Source of the DNA: Rikenella sp031551865
GTDB lineage: Bacteria; Bacteroidota; Bacteroidia; Bacteroidales; Rikenellaceae
DNA length: 54,078 nt
NCBI GenBank assembly: GCA_031551865.1
Contig: JAVBMY010000008.1
Coordinates: forward strand, 1-54,078
Direction of reading: 5' to 3'
Both the position numbers and the translations under genes were made by a program. Each line of letters begins with the position of its first letter. The stretch's first letter is position 1. Under the pieces are notes generated by a model, which was not told the origin of the DNA, did not search any database, and saw only the letters and a list, made by a program, of their open reading frames with translations. Of the stretch, positions 34,055-43,348 are shown piece after piece.

Positions 34055-35359
34055 TTATCGCTTTCCGCCGTATTCGTTCATTACCCGTGTCATGTCGGTT
34101 TTCACCTGTTCGAAAGCGGCTTTGTTGGCGGCTTTGATGGGCGGCGTCTCGGAGACGGTGGCCATACTGAGCGGGTTGATGTACTTGCCGTTCTTCTTGA
34201 TGCGGTAGTCGAGGTGGGGGCCGGTCGAGCCGCCGGTGTTGCCCGAATAGGCAATGACCTGGCCTTTGCTCACGCGGGTACCGGCAGCTACGGCAAACCG
34301 GCTCAGGTGCAGGTATCCGGTTTCATAGCCTTGGGAGTGTTTGATCCACAGGGTATTGCCTCCTCCTCCGCTGTCCCAGCCACGCCGCGATACTACGCCG
34401 TTGGCCGCTGCCACCACGGGGGTGCCCACGGGACAGGCATAGTCGACGCCGTTGTGGGCCGCACGTATGCGCCGGATGGGGTGGACGCGCATGCCGAATT
34501 TCGAAGTGATGCGGGCCGAGATACTCAGCGGGGCGCGCATGAAGCTTTTGTTCATGCTTTCGCCTTTGTCGTCCCAATAGCCGTTTTCGTCGTCCTGGTT
34601 GAAACGGAAGGCCCAGTAACTCTTGCCGTTGTGGATGAATTCGCAACCGTATACCCGGCTTACGCCGATGCATATGGTGTCGATGTATTCCGACTCGAAC
34701 AGTATGCGTACCCGGTCGCCCCGTTGCAGGGCGTAGAGGTCGATCGTGCCGTTGTATATCCCGTCGATGCGGTTGACGATGCCACTGTTCAATCCCTGCT
34801 GGTCGGCGTCGTAGGAAAGCGAGTTGTTGATGGTGATTTCGGCGTACTGCTCTTCGGTGATTACTTGTTTGGTAGTTTTTGTCACCGAAATGCTGTCGCA
34901 CAAACTGAAAGTGATGTACTCGCTCAGCGACTTTTCGTAAATCAGGTAGCACAGCGCATGGGTGCTGTCGGGCGTGAGGAAGGCAGTGTAGCCTTTGCCG
35001 GCGCGCATGGTGCGCAGGTCGAATACGCCGTTGCTTTTGTCGACGAGTTGGTTGACCACGGCAATATTGACGCCGAACCGCTGGTTGAGCAGTTTAGAGA
35101 AGGTCTCGCCGCTTTGCACTTCGCCTTGCTGCAATTCGTAGTTTTCGGCCGGGAGTCCATAGACCCGCTGGTTCGATTTGAAAACGATCGAGTCGAGCCG
35201 GGCGGTCACGTTGATGTCGGGCAGGGTGGGCACGGCGTGCCCGTAGCTGCACCGGCGCACCAGGAGCAGGGTGCCGAGCACGAGGATAACGAGTACCAGC
35301 ACACCCAGAATCAGGAACAGGGTGTTGCGGCGTCCTTGTTTGTTGAGGAATGGTATCAT
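34055..35359 (-). CDS. M23-family cell-wall endopeptidase
   Basis: 434 aa. One N-terminal membrane anchor (~12-34, LFLILGVLVLVILVLGTLLL), a central beta-rich/LysM-like region, and a C-terminal M23 peptidase domain: MRVHPIRRIRAAHNGVDYAC with the HxxxD zinc ligands, the G-rich strand, YLHLSRFAV and GGSTGPHLDYRIKKNG. Canonical M23 enzymes have HxH here; this one has HLD, a variant I recall from other Bacteroidetes members. Likely cuts peptidoglycan cross-bridges or acts as a regulator if inactive. It starts 3 bp from the yitT stop. Confidence 0.9.
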   Translation of the reverse strand: MIPFLNKQGRRNTLFLILGVLVLVILVLGTLLLVRRCSYGHAVPTLPDINVTARLDSIVFKSNQRVYGLPAENYELQQGEVQSGETFSKLLNQRFGVNIAVVNQLVDKSNGVFDLRTMRAGKGYTAFLTPDSTHALCYLIYEKSLSEYITFSLCDSISVTKTTKQVITEEQYAEITINNSLSYDADQQGLNSGIVNRIDGIYNGTIDLYALQRGDRVRILFESEYIDTICIGVSRVYGCEFIHNGKSYWAFRFNQDDENGYWDDKGESMNKSFMRAPLSISARITSKFGMRVHPIRRIRAAHNGVDYACPVGTPVVAAANGVVSRRGWDSGGGGNTLWIKHSQGYETGYLHLSRFAVAAGTRVSKGQVIAYSGNTGGSTGPHLDYRIKKNGKYINPLSMATVSETPPIKAANKAAFEQVKTDMTRVMNEYGGKR

Positions 35360-35362
35360 TTG

Positions 35363-36283
35363 TTATTTGGTTTTCAATGCGTCGAAGCCCTGGCCGAATA
35401 CGCCCATGACGTTGCCCACGGTGATGAAGGCTTCGGGATCGGTGTGCTTGATGACGCGGTAGATGTCAGTGGTTTCGGTGCGGCGGCAGATCACCAGCAG
35501 CACTTTACGCGGTTGTTGCGAATAGGCTCCGGTGGCGTCGAGGATGGTGGCGCCGCGTTTCATGTCGGTCAGGATGCGGTCGGCGATCTCCTGGTATTTG
35601 TGCGAGAAGATCATGATCTGGGCCGAAGATTTACTGCCTGAAAGCACCATATCCAATACGTATCCCAGCGAGGCCATTACCACGAAACTGTATACCAGGG
35701 TCGGTATGTCGTGGAAGATGAAGAACGAGCAGCTTACGATGATGGCATCCATGATCATGATCAGCTTGCCGAGGCTCACATTGCGGTATTTGTTGATGAT
35801 CATGGCGACGATGTCGGTACCTCCGCTGCTGCCGCCCGCCATAAAACAGAGGGCCACGCCGACCCCGGCCATCCCTCCGCCGAGCAGGGCAGAGAGCAGT
35901 GTGTCGTCGGCCAGCCCCATCAGGTCGGATGGAATGTATTTCTGCATTACAAGCAGAATGACTGTGTTGGCCCCGATGGCGTAGAAGGTTTTGGCGCCGA
36001 AGCGGGGGCCGAGGATCCAGATCCCGAAGGCGAGTAGTACGGCATTGACCACGAAGTATCCGATACCGATTGGCAACCAGCCTCCGGTGGCATAGAAGAT
36101 AAGGGTGGCGATCCCCGTGGCTCCGCCGCCCACGATGTGGGCCGGAAGGATCAGGGTGACCAGCGCGAAGGAGTAGCACATCAGCCCGAAAGTGATGAGC
36201 ATGTAGTTCAGCACTTCGGTACGGAGTTTTTTCGGGCCGGAGGATACTTTAGCGTCTTGCGGCTGTGCGGTTGGTGTGGTCAT
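35363..36283 (-). CDS. YitT family membrane protein (DUF161 + DUF2179)
   Basis: 306 aa. Five or six membrane helices in the first ~210 residues with the repeated glycine-rich motif (LPAHIVGGGATGIATLIFY and AGGSSGGTDIVAMIINK), then a cytoplasmic DUF2179 domain (~225-300, QIMIFSHKYQEIADRIL, RGATILDATGAYS, VLLVICRRTE, DPEAFITVGNVMGVFGQGF). Function not established; the two-repeat form suggests a transporter. Lies between leuS and the M23 gene with very short spacing, probably one transcript. Confidence 0.92.
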   Translation of the reverse strand: MTTPTAQPQDAKVSSGPKKLRTEVLNYMLITFGLMCYSFALVTLILPAHIVGGGATGIATLIFYATGGWLPIGIGYFVVNAVLLAFGIWILGPRFGAKTFYAIGANTVILLVMQKYIPSDLMGLADDTLLSALLGGGMAGVGVALCFMAGGSSGGTDIVAMIINKYRNVSLGKLIMIMDAIIVSCSFFIFHDIPTLVYSFVVMASLGYVLDMVLSGSKSSAQIMIFSHKYQEIADRILTDMKRGATILDATGAYSQQPRKVLLVICRRTETTDIYRVIKHTDPEAFITVGNVMGVFGQGFDALKTK

Positions 36284-36335
36284 AACTTGCGGAAAGAGCG
36301 GAGTGGTGGTTGGGTTTGGGATCGGCTGGGGGTGG

Positions 36336-39161
36336 TTAGATGACTACGTTGATGATTTTGCCGGGCACGACGATCACTTTCTTGACGACCGAGCCGGCGG
36401 TGTAGTGAGCCGTTTGCTCGTCGGCGCGGATGGCGGCTTCGATATCGACGGCCGGGATGTCGATCGGGAATTCGCGTTTGAAGCGCATCTTGCCGTTGAA
36501 CGACACGGGATATTCGAAGCTGCTCTCGACCAGGTATTCGGGGTTGAACACGGGGTAGGGGGCATCGCAGACGCTTGTGCTGTGGCCGAGCACAGCGTGC
36601 CACAGCTCCTCGGCGATGTGGGGCGCGAAGGGGCCGATGAGCGAAACGAGTTGCTCGGCGGTCGCACGGCTGATTTGTCCTTCGCCTGCGCTCAGTTCGT
36701 TGAGGCAGATCATGAAGGTGCTCACGGCGGTGTTGAACGAGAAAGTCTCGATGTCTTCGCCTACTTTTTTGATGGCTTTATGGAGCGCTTTGCGTTCTTC
36801 CGGAGTAGCTTTCGCATCGGGCGACGACGCTTCGACCAGGCGCCAGAAGCGGCGTAGGAACTTGTGCACGCCGTCGATGCCGTTGGTGTCCCACGGTTTC
36901 GATTGTTCGAGCGGCCCGAGGAACATCTCGTACATGCGCAGGGTGTCGGCGCCGTAGTTCTCGATGATGGTGTCAGGGTTGACGACGTTGAACATCGATT
37001 TGCTCATCTTTTCGACGGCCCAGTCGCACACGAATTCGCCCTTGTCATTGAAGATGAACTGAGCGTCTTTGAATTCGGGCCTCCACGCACGGAAGGCTTC
37101 GGTGTCGAGGATGTCGTTGCGCACGATGTTGACGTCGACGTGGAGGGCCTGAAATGAGCCCTCCCAGTCGATTATCATATCGTGCGAGATGTACGTGTTT
37201 TTATCTACGGTTGTTGTTTCCCGCGTGATCTTATGGGTTATTGTCTGGCTTATCACGCGGTTTACAAAATTCGAGCGGCCTTGGACCATACCCTGGTTGA
37301 CGAGCTTTTTGAAGGGCTCGTCTTCGCAGATGATGCCGATGTCGTAGAGGAATTTGTTCCAGTAGCGCGAGTAGATCAGGTGCCCCGTGGCGTGCTCGAT
37401 ACCTCCCACGTAGAGGTCGACGTTGCGCCAGTAGTTCACCTCGGGGCCGCCGACCAACGCGTGGTCGTTGTGCGGGTCCATGTAGCGCAGGTAGTAGGCC
37501 GACGACCCGGCGAATCCGGGCATGGTGCAGGTCTCGTAGGGGTAGCCTTCGGCGGTGTGCCAAGTGGCGACGCGCGCCAGCGGGGGCTGGCCGTCGGGGG
37601 TGGGGGTGAAGTTGCCTACAGGCGGCAGTTCGAGCGGCAGATGGCGTTTGCCGAGCATGTGCGGGATGCCGTCCTTGTAGTACACGGGGAAGGGTTCGCC
37701 CCAGTAGCGCTGGCGGCTGAAAATAGCGTCGCGCAGGCGGTAATTCACCCGGCGGCGGCCGATGCCTTTGGCTTCGATGGCCTCGAACATCTCGCGGATG
37801 GCGGCTTTCACCTCCATGCCGTTCAGGAATTCGGAGTTGATCATTTTACCTTCCTTGGCGTCGAAGCTGCCTTCGGTGAGCAGCGCGTCGAGGTCGCCGC
37901 CGTTGTCGACCACCGGGATGACGGGCAGGCTGAAATGGCGGGCGAAAGCCCAGTCGCGCGAGTCGTGCGCCGGGACGGCCATGATGGCCCCGGTGCCGTA
38001 GCCGGCCAGCACATAGTCGCTCAGGTAGATGGGGATTTCGGTGCCGTTTAACGGGTTTACGGCGTACGCGCCGGTAAAGCAGCCGCTCACGCGCCGCGTG
38101 TCGGCCATGCGTTCGCGTTCCGAGCGCTTCTTGGTGTCGGCGATGTATTGTTCGACGGCTTCAAGGTGTTCCGGCGTAGCGAGGGCCGTAGCCCATTCGT
38201 GCTCGGGAGCCAGTACCATGAAGGTTACGCCGAACACGGTGTCGGCGCGGGTGGTGAAGATTTCGAGTTGTTTGTCGGCGTGGCCTTGGATCGGAAAAAA
38301 CATTTGTGCGCCTTCCGAGCGGCCAATCCAGTTGCGCTGGATCTCTTTGAGTGATTCGCTCCAGTCGAGCTTGTCGAGCCCTTCCTGCAGGCGTGGGGCG
38401 TAGGCGGTCACGCGGAGCAGCCACTGGCGCATGAGCTTTTGTTCGACGGGGAATCCGCCGCGCTCCGACAGGCCGTCCTTAATTTCGTCGTTGGCAAGCA
38501 CGGTGCCCAGGCCTTCGCACCAGTTCACGAGTGTGTCGGCCTGAAAAGCGAGGCGGTAATTCTGGAGCACGTCGTTTTGCTCCTTGGGCGACATGCCCTG
38601 CCACTCGGCGGCAGTGAACGCGAGCGGTTTGGTGCAGGCAGCGTCGACGCCATCGGTACCGCTACGTTCGAAAGCGGCAATGAGCTCCTCGACCGGGCGG
38701 GCCTTGTCCTGCGTGTTGTCGTAATAGTGGCCGAACATCTGTTCGAAGGCCCACTGGGTCCACTTATAGTAGCCGGGGTCGCAGGTGCGCACTTCGCGGC
38801 TCCAGTCGAACGAGAAACCGATCTTGTCGAGCTGTTCGCGGTAGCGGGCGATATTCTGGTCGGTGGTGACAGCGGGATGCTGGCCGGTCTGGATGGCGTA
38901 TTGTTCGGCGGGCAATCCAAAAGCGTCGTAGCCCATCGGGTGCAGGACGTTGAATCCCTGCTGGCGCTTGTAGCGCGAGTAGATGTCCGAGGCAATGTAG
39001 CCCAGCGGGTGTCCCACGTGGAGCCCGGCGCCCGAGGGGTAGGGGAACATGTCGAGCACGTAGAATTTGGGCCGGGAGGGGTCGGCGTCCACTTTGTAAG
39101 TGTTGTTGCGGGCCCATTCGGCCTGCCAGCGTTTCTCGATTTCTTTGAAATTATATTCCAT
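36336..39161 (-). CDS. leuS: Leucyl-tRNA synthetase
   Basis: 941 aa, class I synthetase. HIGH motif is HVGH (~48-51, in YPSGAGLHVGHPLGY), editing domain in the middle (VSGCFTGAYAVNPLNG, YGTGAIMAVPAHDSRDW with the conserved Asp-containing editing pocket), and KMSKS at ~718-722 (AVEKMSKSMFNVVNPD). The C-terminal anticodon-binding and small beta domains finish the protein. Charges tRNA-Leu. It is unlinked to the leu biosynthesis genes at the end of the window. Confidence 0.97.
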   Translation of the reverse strand: MEYNFKEIEKRWQAEWARNNTYKVDADPSRPKFYVLDMFPYPSGAGLHVGHPLGYIASDIYSRYKRQQGFNVLHPMGYDAFGLPAEQYAIQTGQHPAVTTDQNIARYREQLDKIGFSFDWSREVRTCDPGYYKWTQWAFEQMFGHYYDNTQDKARPVEELIAAFERSGTDGVDAACTKPLAFTAAEWQGMSPKEQNDVLQNYRLAFQADTLVNWCEGLGTVLANDEIKDGLSERGGFPVEQKLMRQWLLRVTAYAPRLQEGLDKLDWSESLKEIQRNWIGRSEGAQMFFPIQGHADKQLEIFTTRADTVFGVTFMVLAPEHEWATALATPEHLEAVEQYIADTKKRSERERMADTRRVSGCFTGAYAVNPLNGTEIPIYLSDYVLAGYGTGAIMAVPAHDSRDWAFARHFSLPVIPVVDNGGDLDALLTEGSFDAKEGKMINSEFLNGMEVKAAIREMFEAIEAKGIGRRRVNYRLRDAIFSRQRYWGEPFPVYYKDGIPHMLGKRHLPLELPPVGNFTPTPDGQPPLARVATWHTAEGYPYETCTMPGFAGSSAYYLRYMDPHNDHALVGGPEVNYWRNVDLYVGGIEHATGHLIYSRYWNKFLYDIGIICEDEPFKKLVNQGMVQGRSNFVNRVISQTITHKITRETTTVDKNTYISHDMIIDWEGSFQALHVDVNIVRNDILDTEAFRAWRPEFKDAQFIFNDKGEFVCDWAVEKMSKSMFNVVNPDTIIENYGADTLRMYEMFLGPLEQSKPWDTNGIDGVHKFLRRFWRLVEASSPDAKATPEERKALHKAIKKVGEDIETFSFNTAVSTFMICLNELSAGEGQISRATAEQLVSLIGPFAPHIAEELWHAVLGHSTSVCDAPYPVFNPEYLVESSFEYPVSFNGKMRFKREFPIDIPAVDIEAAIRADEQTAHYTAGSVVKKVIVVPGKIINVVI

Positions 39162-39205
39162 GAGTGTGGGTACAGGCGGTTTCTGCTTGTATCTGAAAGG
39201 TGCGT

Positions 39206-40987
39206 TTAAGGCACTTGATTAATGGGGGGCGCGGATGCCTCGACGGTCAAGTATGACTGGTACTGAGGGCGGTTGGACAGGACTTGGGCGGTGGTGGAGA
39301 TCTCGGGATCGTTGCCGACCATGTATTCGATGGCCCCGTGCGAGTACCACCAGCGCACGGCGATCTTGACGGCGATGTTACGGCGCAGTTCTTCGTCGAA
39401 CCGGGCTAATTCGGTCTGGCGGCTGTTCTTGATCGCGGCGGCGATCGCATCGAGTTCTCCGTCGATCTGGTCGATGGTTTTCTCTTGTTCGGCGGCGCGT
39501 TTCAACTCGGCGAACCGAAGTTCGGTGACCGAGGTGTAGGGAATGTTCTTGCTTTCGATGAAACGGCAGAATGCGGCATAAGCGGTGTCGTCGATGCTGA
39601 AATCTTTCATCGCTATGGGGGCGGGATGCTTGGCTACGTAAAGGTTGGCGAAGTCGTCGACGTAGCCATACGAGAGCAGGATGGTTGCGAAGCGGCTCAG
39701 GTATTGAGGTTCGAGCGTCAGGTCGGGCGTGATACCCCCGCCGTCGTAGACTTTGCGGCCTGCGGCGGTGTGAAATTCACGGATGAGGGAGTCGGGGATG
39801 TGTTCGGCGCTGCCGTCGCTGGCGCGGTGGCTGTAGTCGAGCGCCTGGATGCAGCGGCCGCTGGGGGTGTAGTATCGGGCTGTGGTGACTTTCAGGAATC
39901 CGCCGTTGCCCACGGGCAGAGTGGATTGTACGAGCCCTTTGCCGTAGCTGCGCTGCCCCGCGATCACGGCGCGGTCCAGGTCTTGCAGGGCGCCGGCCAC
40001 AATCTCGCTGGCCGAGGCCGAACTGTTGTTGACCAGCACGACAAGGGGTGTGACAGTATCTAACGGGTCGGAAGCGGTGCGGTACGAAGAGCTGGTGGTG
40101 GCACTGCGGCCGCGCACCGAGACCACGGTGGTACCGCGCGGCACAAAGAGGCTCACGATTTTGACCGCTTCGCCGAGGATGCCACCGCCGTTGCCCCGCA
40201 GGTCGAGGATCAGGCCGTGCATCCGGCCACTGCGTTTTAAGTCTTCGAGTGCTGCACGTACTTCGTCGGAGCATTTTTCGGTGAAGTTGTCGAGCCGGAT
40301 GTAGCCGGTCGAGTCGTTCACGAACCCGCTGTACGATACGGCGGGAATGGTGATCCGCTGGCGGGTCAGAGTTAGGGTTTGCTGCCGCAAGGCCGAAGTG
40401 TCGCGCTCGGCGAGGGCTTTCACGGGCAGGATGGTCAGATCGAATTTGGTGCCGGGATTACCCCGGAGCAGGGCGCTGACTTGTTCGACGTTCTTGCCGC
40501 GCATGCTTTGGCCGTCGATGGCGAGGATGCGGTCGCCGGCTTTAAGGCCCGCAATGTCGGCTGGGTTGCCTTGGTAGGGTTCCGAAATTTCGACCCACGA
40601 AGTGTCGGCACTGCTGCGGCTGATGGCGGCTCCGATACCTGCGTATTTCCCGGTGGTGCTGGTCTCGAAGTCTTCCATCTCGCTGGCGGGCAGGTATTCG
40701 GTATAGGGGTCGAGTTCGCCGAGCATGGCCCCGGCTGCGGTGTTCAGCGCTTTCTGGGGGTTGATGGTGTCGACGTACACGAGGCTGATGTCCCGGAAAA
40801 TGTTGACCAGCGAGGTGATCGCCTCGCCGGTGCGGTAGTCGCGGTCTTGTTGTGCTTGTTGTTCCGGGGTGGGCGGCGTTGTGGGATCGCTGCCGGGCTG
40901 CGACGGTTTTTTCTTGGCCGTGGCTGCCAGGGTGGCCGAGGCGATCACGAGCAGGGCCAGTCCGGTTATGGTTTTGTTGAATTTCAT
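39206..40987 (-). CDS. S41 family C-terminal processing peptidase
   Basis: 593 aa with a signal peptide (ITGLALLVIASATLAATA) and a Pro/Gln-rich spacer. PDZ domain at ~110-205 (AGIGAAISR, GLKAGDRILAIDGQSMRG), then the S41 catalytic domain: GLILDLRGNGGGILGEAV, VVLVNNSSASASEIVAGAL (nucleophile Ser) and QRSYGKGLVQ (catalytic Lys ~350). Tail-specific proteases of this type trim periplasmic proteins by C-terminal recognition. The C-terminal ~180 residues are a helical extension common in Bacteroidetes members. Confidence 0.94.
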   Translation of the reverse strand: MKFNKTITGLALLVIASATLAATAKKKPSQPGSDPTTPPTPEQQAQQDRDYRTGEAITSLVNIFRDISLVYVDTINPQKALNTAAGAMLGELDPYTEYLPASEMEDFETSTTGKYAGIGAAISRSSADTSWVEISEPYQGNPADIAGLKAGDRILAIDGQSMRGKNVEQVSALLRGNPGTKFDLTILPVKALAERDTSALRQQTLTLTRQRITIPAVSYSGFVNDSTGYIRLDNFTEKCSDEVRAALEDLKRSGRMHGLILDLRGNGGGILGEAVKIVSLFVPRGTTVVSVRGRSATTSSSYRTASDPLDTVTPLVVLVNNSSASASEIVAGALQDLDRAVIAGQRSYGKGLVQSTLPVGNGGFLKVTTARYYTPSGRCIQALDYSHRASDGSAEHIPDSLIREFHTAAGRKVYDGGGITPDLTLEPQYLSRFATILLSYGYVDDFANLYVAKHPAPIAMKDFSIDDTAYAAFCRFIESKNIPYTSVTELRFAELKRAAEQEKTIDQIDGELDAIAAAIKNSRQTELARFDEELRRNIAVKIAVRWWYSHGAIEYMVGNDPEISTTAQVLSNRPQYQSYLTVEASAPPINQVP

Positions 40988-41048
40988 ACGTTCTCGGGGA
41001 GGGGTAGGGATTTCCGCTGGTTGAACCGCGGATGAGGTTCCGGACGGG

Positions 41049-41504
41049 TTAGGCGATGAAGGTGCCCATGCGGAAGTAGGCTTTGACGGTCTCTTTGCGG
41101 GGGCCTTCGATGGCCGAAACGCCGTCGGCGGTGGTGATGACGATCTCGTCTTCCCAAAGCAGTATCATGCGCTTCGAGGAGGTCATGGCACGGAACACCA
41201 TGCGGTCGGCGCTGTCGCCGGGTTCGCGTTTATAGCCTCCGCGGGCCATGACGTTTTCGACTTGCTCGACGTGTTGAGTGGCATCGAAGGTCAGGCGTTT
41301 GCGGTTGTAGCCCAGCAGGGGGTGGATCAGCGCGAAACCGAGGATCAGCAGGGCGGCGTAGAGGGCGCGTTCGCTATGGAACAGTTCGCCGAGCGGGACT
41401 TTGATGTAGTCGATGGCCCGGAAAAAGTAGAGCATAATGGCGAAGATGACGGTCAGGAAGACCATATATTTCAGGGTGCGGATGATGTAGCGTTTTGCGG
41501 TCAT
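41049..41504 (-). CDS. Small membrane protein of unknown function
   Basis: 151 aa from the ATG at 41504 (MTAKRYIIRTLKYMVFLTVI); the frame extends to 41594 without support. Two membrane segments (YMVFLTVIFAIMLYFFRAI and ALYAALLILGFALIHPLL), then a soluble domain with NRKRLTFDATQHVEQVE, and the ending FRMGTFIA. I do not recognise a named family; the compact length and the operon position between recN and the S41 protease suggest a conserved Bacteroidetes protein. Confidence 0.75.
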   Translation of the reverse strand: MTAKRYIIRTLKYMVFLTVIFAIMLYFFRAIDYIKVPLGELFHSERALYAALLILGFALIHPLLGYNRKRLTFDATQHVEQVENVMARGGYKREPGDSADRMVFRAMTSSKRMILLWEDEIVITTADGVSAIEGPRKETVKAYFRMGTFIA

Positions 41505-41641
41505 TGGGATGGGAGGATGTTGTTTATGTTTTGGTGTTGTCTTGTTTAGCCGGACGTATAGGGTGCCGCGCCGGAGGCAGCGTTTCGTTTTCAAAATACC
41601 CGCCGGCGGCGGACCGAAGGGGTATTGTTGTGGATAAGTGT

Positions 41642-43327
41642 TTATTTTTTGCCGAGCAGCACGGCGGCCTGAGCGCGGGCGGCTTCGGTGACGTTGCTCC
41701 CGCTGAGCATGGTGGCGATGTGCTCGACACGTTCGTCGGCGCTCAGGCGGCGGATGTGGGTGCCGCTCCCTTCTTCGGTACCCCCGGTTTTGTAGACGTG
41801 GTAGTGGTGGCTGCCTTTGGCGGCGACCTGCGGCAGGTGGGTGATGTTGAGCACTTGCATCGTTTCGCTCATCGACACGATGATCTCGCCCATGCGGTCG
41901 GCCACGCGGCCCGATACCCCGGCGTCGATTTCGTCGAAAATGATGGTGGGTAGTTTCACGCTGCGGGCCACCAGCTCTTTGAGGCTGAGCATCACGCGCG
42001 ACATCTCGCCGCCCGAGGCCACTTTCTCGATGGGCTGGGGTGCCATGCCGGCATTGCCGCTGAAAAGCATAGCGATGCAGTCGGCGCCCGAGGGGCCGAG
42101 TTCGCCATCGCTTTCGCCTCCGCCGAGCGGGGTGATGCGTACAACGAATTGTGCCCCGCTGATACCCAGATCGGCCAGCGTATCTACGACGTGCTTCTCG
42201 ATGACCGGGACGGCTTTGAGGCGTTCTGCGGTGATTGCGGCGGCCAGTGCGGTGGCTTCAGCGTCGAGGGCTTCGATTTTCTTGCGTAGTGCGGTGATGC
42301 GCTCATCGGCATTGTCCATGGCCTGAAGGCGCTCATCGAGCGTGCGTTGCAATTCGATCAACTGGTTACCTTCCTGCAGGCCGTGTTTCTGGCAGAGGGT
42401 GTAGATGGCGTCGAGGCGTTCGTTGACGGCGGCCAGCCGGGCGGGGTCGATGGTGATGATGTCGCGTTTCGACGTGAATTCCGAGGCAAGGTCGCGCATT
42501 TCGAGGCGGACGCTTTCGGTGCGTTCGCGCAAGGCTTCGGCGGCAGGGTAGCGCTCCGACAGGCGGGCCAGTGTGCCGACCAGTTGGCGCAGGGTTTCGT
42601 TCACGCCGCCTTCTTCTCCGGCACCTTCGGTGGCGGCCGCGCAGTAGTCGAGCGCGGCGACGATCTCTTCGGCGTGGGACAGCGTGTTTTGCTCCTCTTC
42701 GAGCTCCTGCTGTTCGCCGGGTCTTAGATTCAGTGCTTCGATTTGCTCCAGTTGATGCTGCGTGTAATCGCGTTCGCGGATGGCGTCGGCCGAGGCTTTT
42801 TCTGCTTTGGCGAGTGCCGCTTTCGAGGCGGTAAGTTCCCTGAACAGTGCGGTGTAGTTGGTAACTACAGGTAGGTGCCCGGCCACGGAGTCGACGATCT
42901 CGGTTTGCAGGTTGCTGCCACCGAGCAGCAGGGTCTGGTGCTGGGAGTGGATGTCTATGAGCCTCTCGGTAAGCTCTTTGAGTACGCCGAGCGTCACCGG
43001 AAGTTCGTCGACGAAGGCGCGGCTTTTCCCGGCGGTGTTGACGGTGCGGCGGATGGTGATTTGCGGCGCGTAGTCGAGGTCGTTGGCGGCGAAGAAGGAC
43101 TGCAGGCCATAGCCTTCGATGTCGAACGTGGCTTCGGCAACCAGGGTCTGCGCCCCGTCGCGGATGGTACTGCTGTCGGCCCTTCCGCCGGACAACAGGC
43201 CGATGGCCCCGAGCAGGATTGATTTGCCCGCTCCGGTTTCGCCGGTGATGATGTTCAGCCCCTCGAAGAACTCGATGTCGAGTTTTTCGATGATGGCGTA
43301 GTTCTCTATGTGCAGTTCGCGAAGCAC
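41642..43327 (-). CDS. recN: DNA repair protein RecN
   Basis: 561 aa SMC-like ATPase: Walker A ITGETGAGKSILLGAIGLL near residues 28-46, long central coiled coil (~155-370), signature-like VASGGEMSRVMLSLK and Walker B TIIFDEIDAGVSGRVADRMG. RecN acts early in double-strand-break repair. Its start is 21 bp from the coaBC stop. Confidence 0.96.
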   Translation of the reverse strand: MLRELHIENYAIIEKLDIEFFEGLNIITGETGAGKSILLGAIGLLSGGRADSSTIRDGAQTLVAEATFDIEGYGLQSFFAANDLDYAPQITIRRTVNTAGKSRAFVDELPVTLGVLKELTERLIDIHSQHQTLLLGGSNLQTEIVDSVAGHLPVVTNYTALFRELTASKAALAKAEKASADAIRERDYTQHQLEQIEALNLRPGEQQELEEEQNTLSHAEEIVAALDYCAAATEGAGEEGGVNETLRQLVGTLARLSERYPAAEALRERTESVRLEMRDLASEFTSKRDIITIDPARLAAVNERLDAIYTLCQKHGLQEGNQLIELQRTLDERLQAMDNADERITALRKKIEALDAEATALAAAITAERLKAVPVIEKHVVDTLADLGISGAQFVVRITPLGGGESDGELGPSGADCIAMLFSGNAGMAPQPIEKVASGGEMSRVMLSLKELVARSVKLPTIIFDEIDAGVSGRVADRMGEIIVSMSETMQVLNITHLPQVAAKGSHHYHVYKTGGTEEGSGTHIRRLSADERVEHIATMLSGSNVTEAARAQAAVLLGKK

Positions 43328-43348
43328 GGCGGGTAATCTCTTGTCGGA

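Noticed and set aside
33932..35641. 569-aa open frame on the plus strand across the M23 and YitT genes
   Set aside because: Antisense to two well-supported genes, no recognisable motifs, and typical codon-mirror composition of GC-rich DNA.
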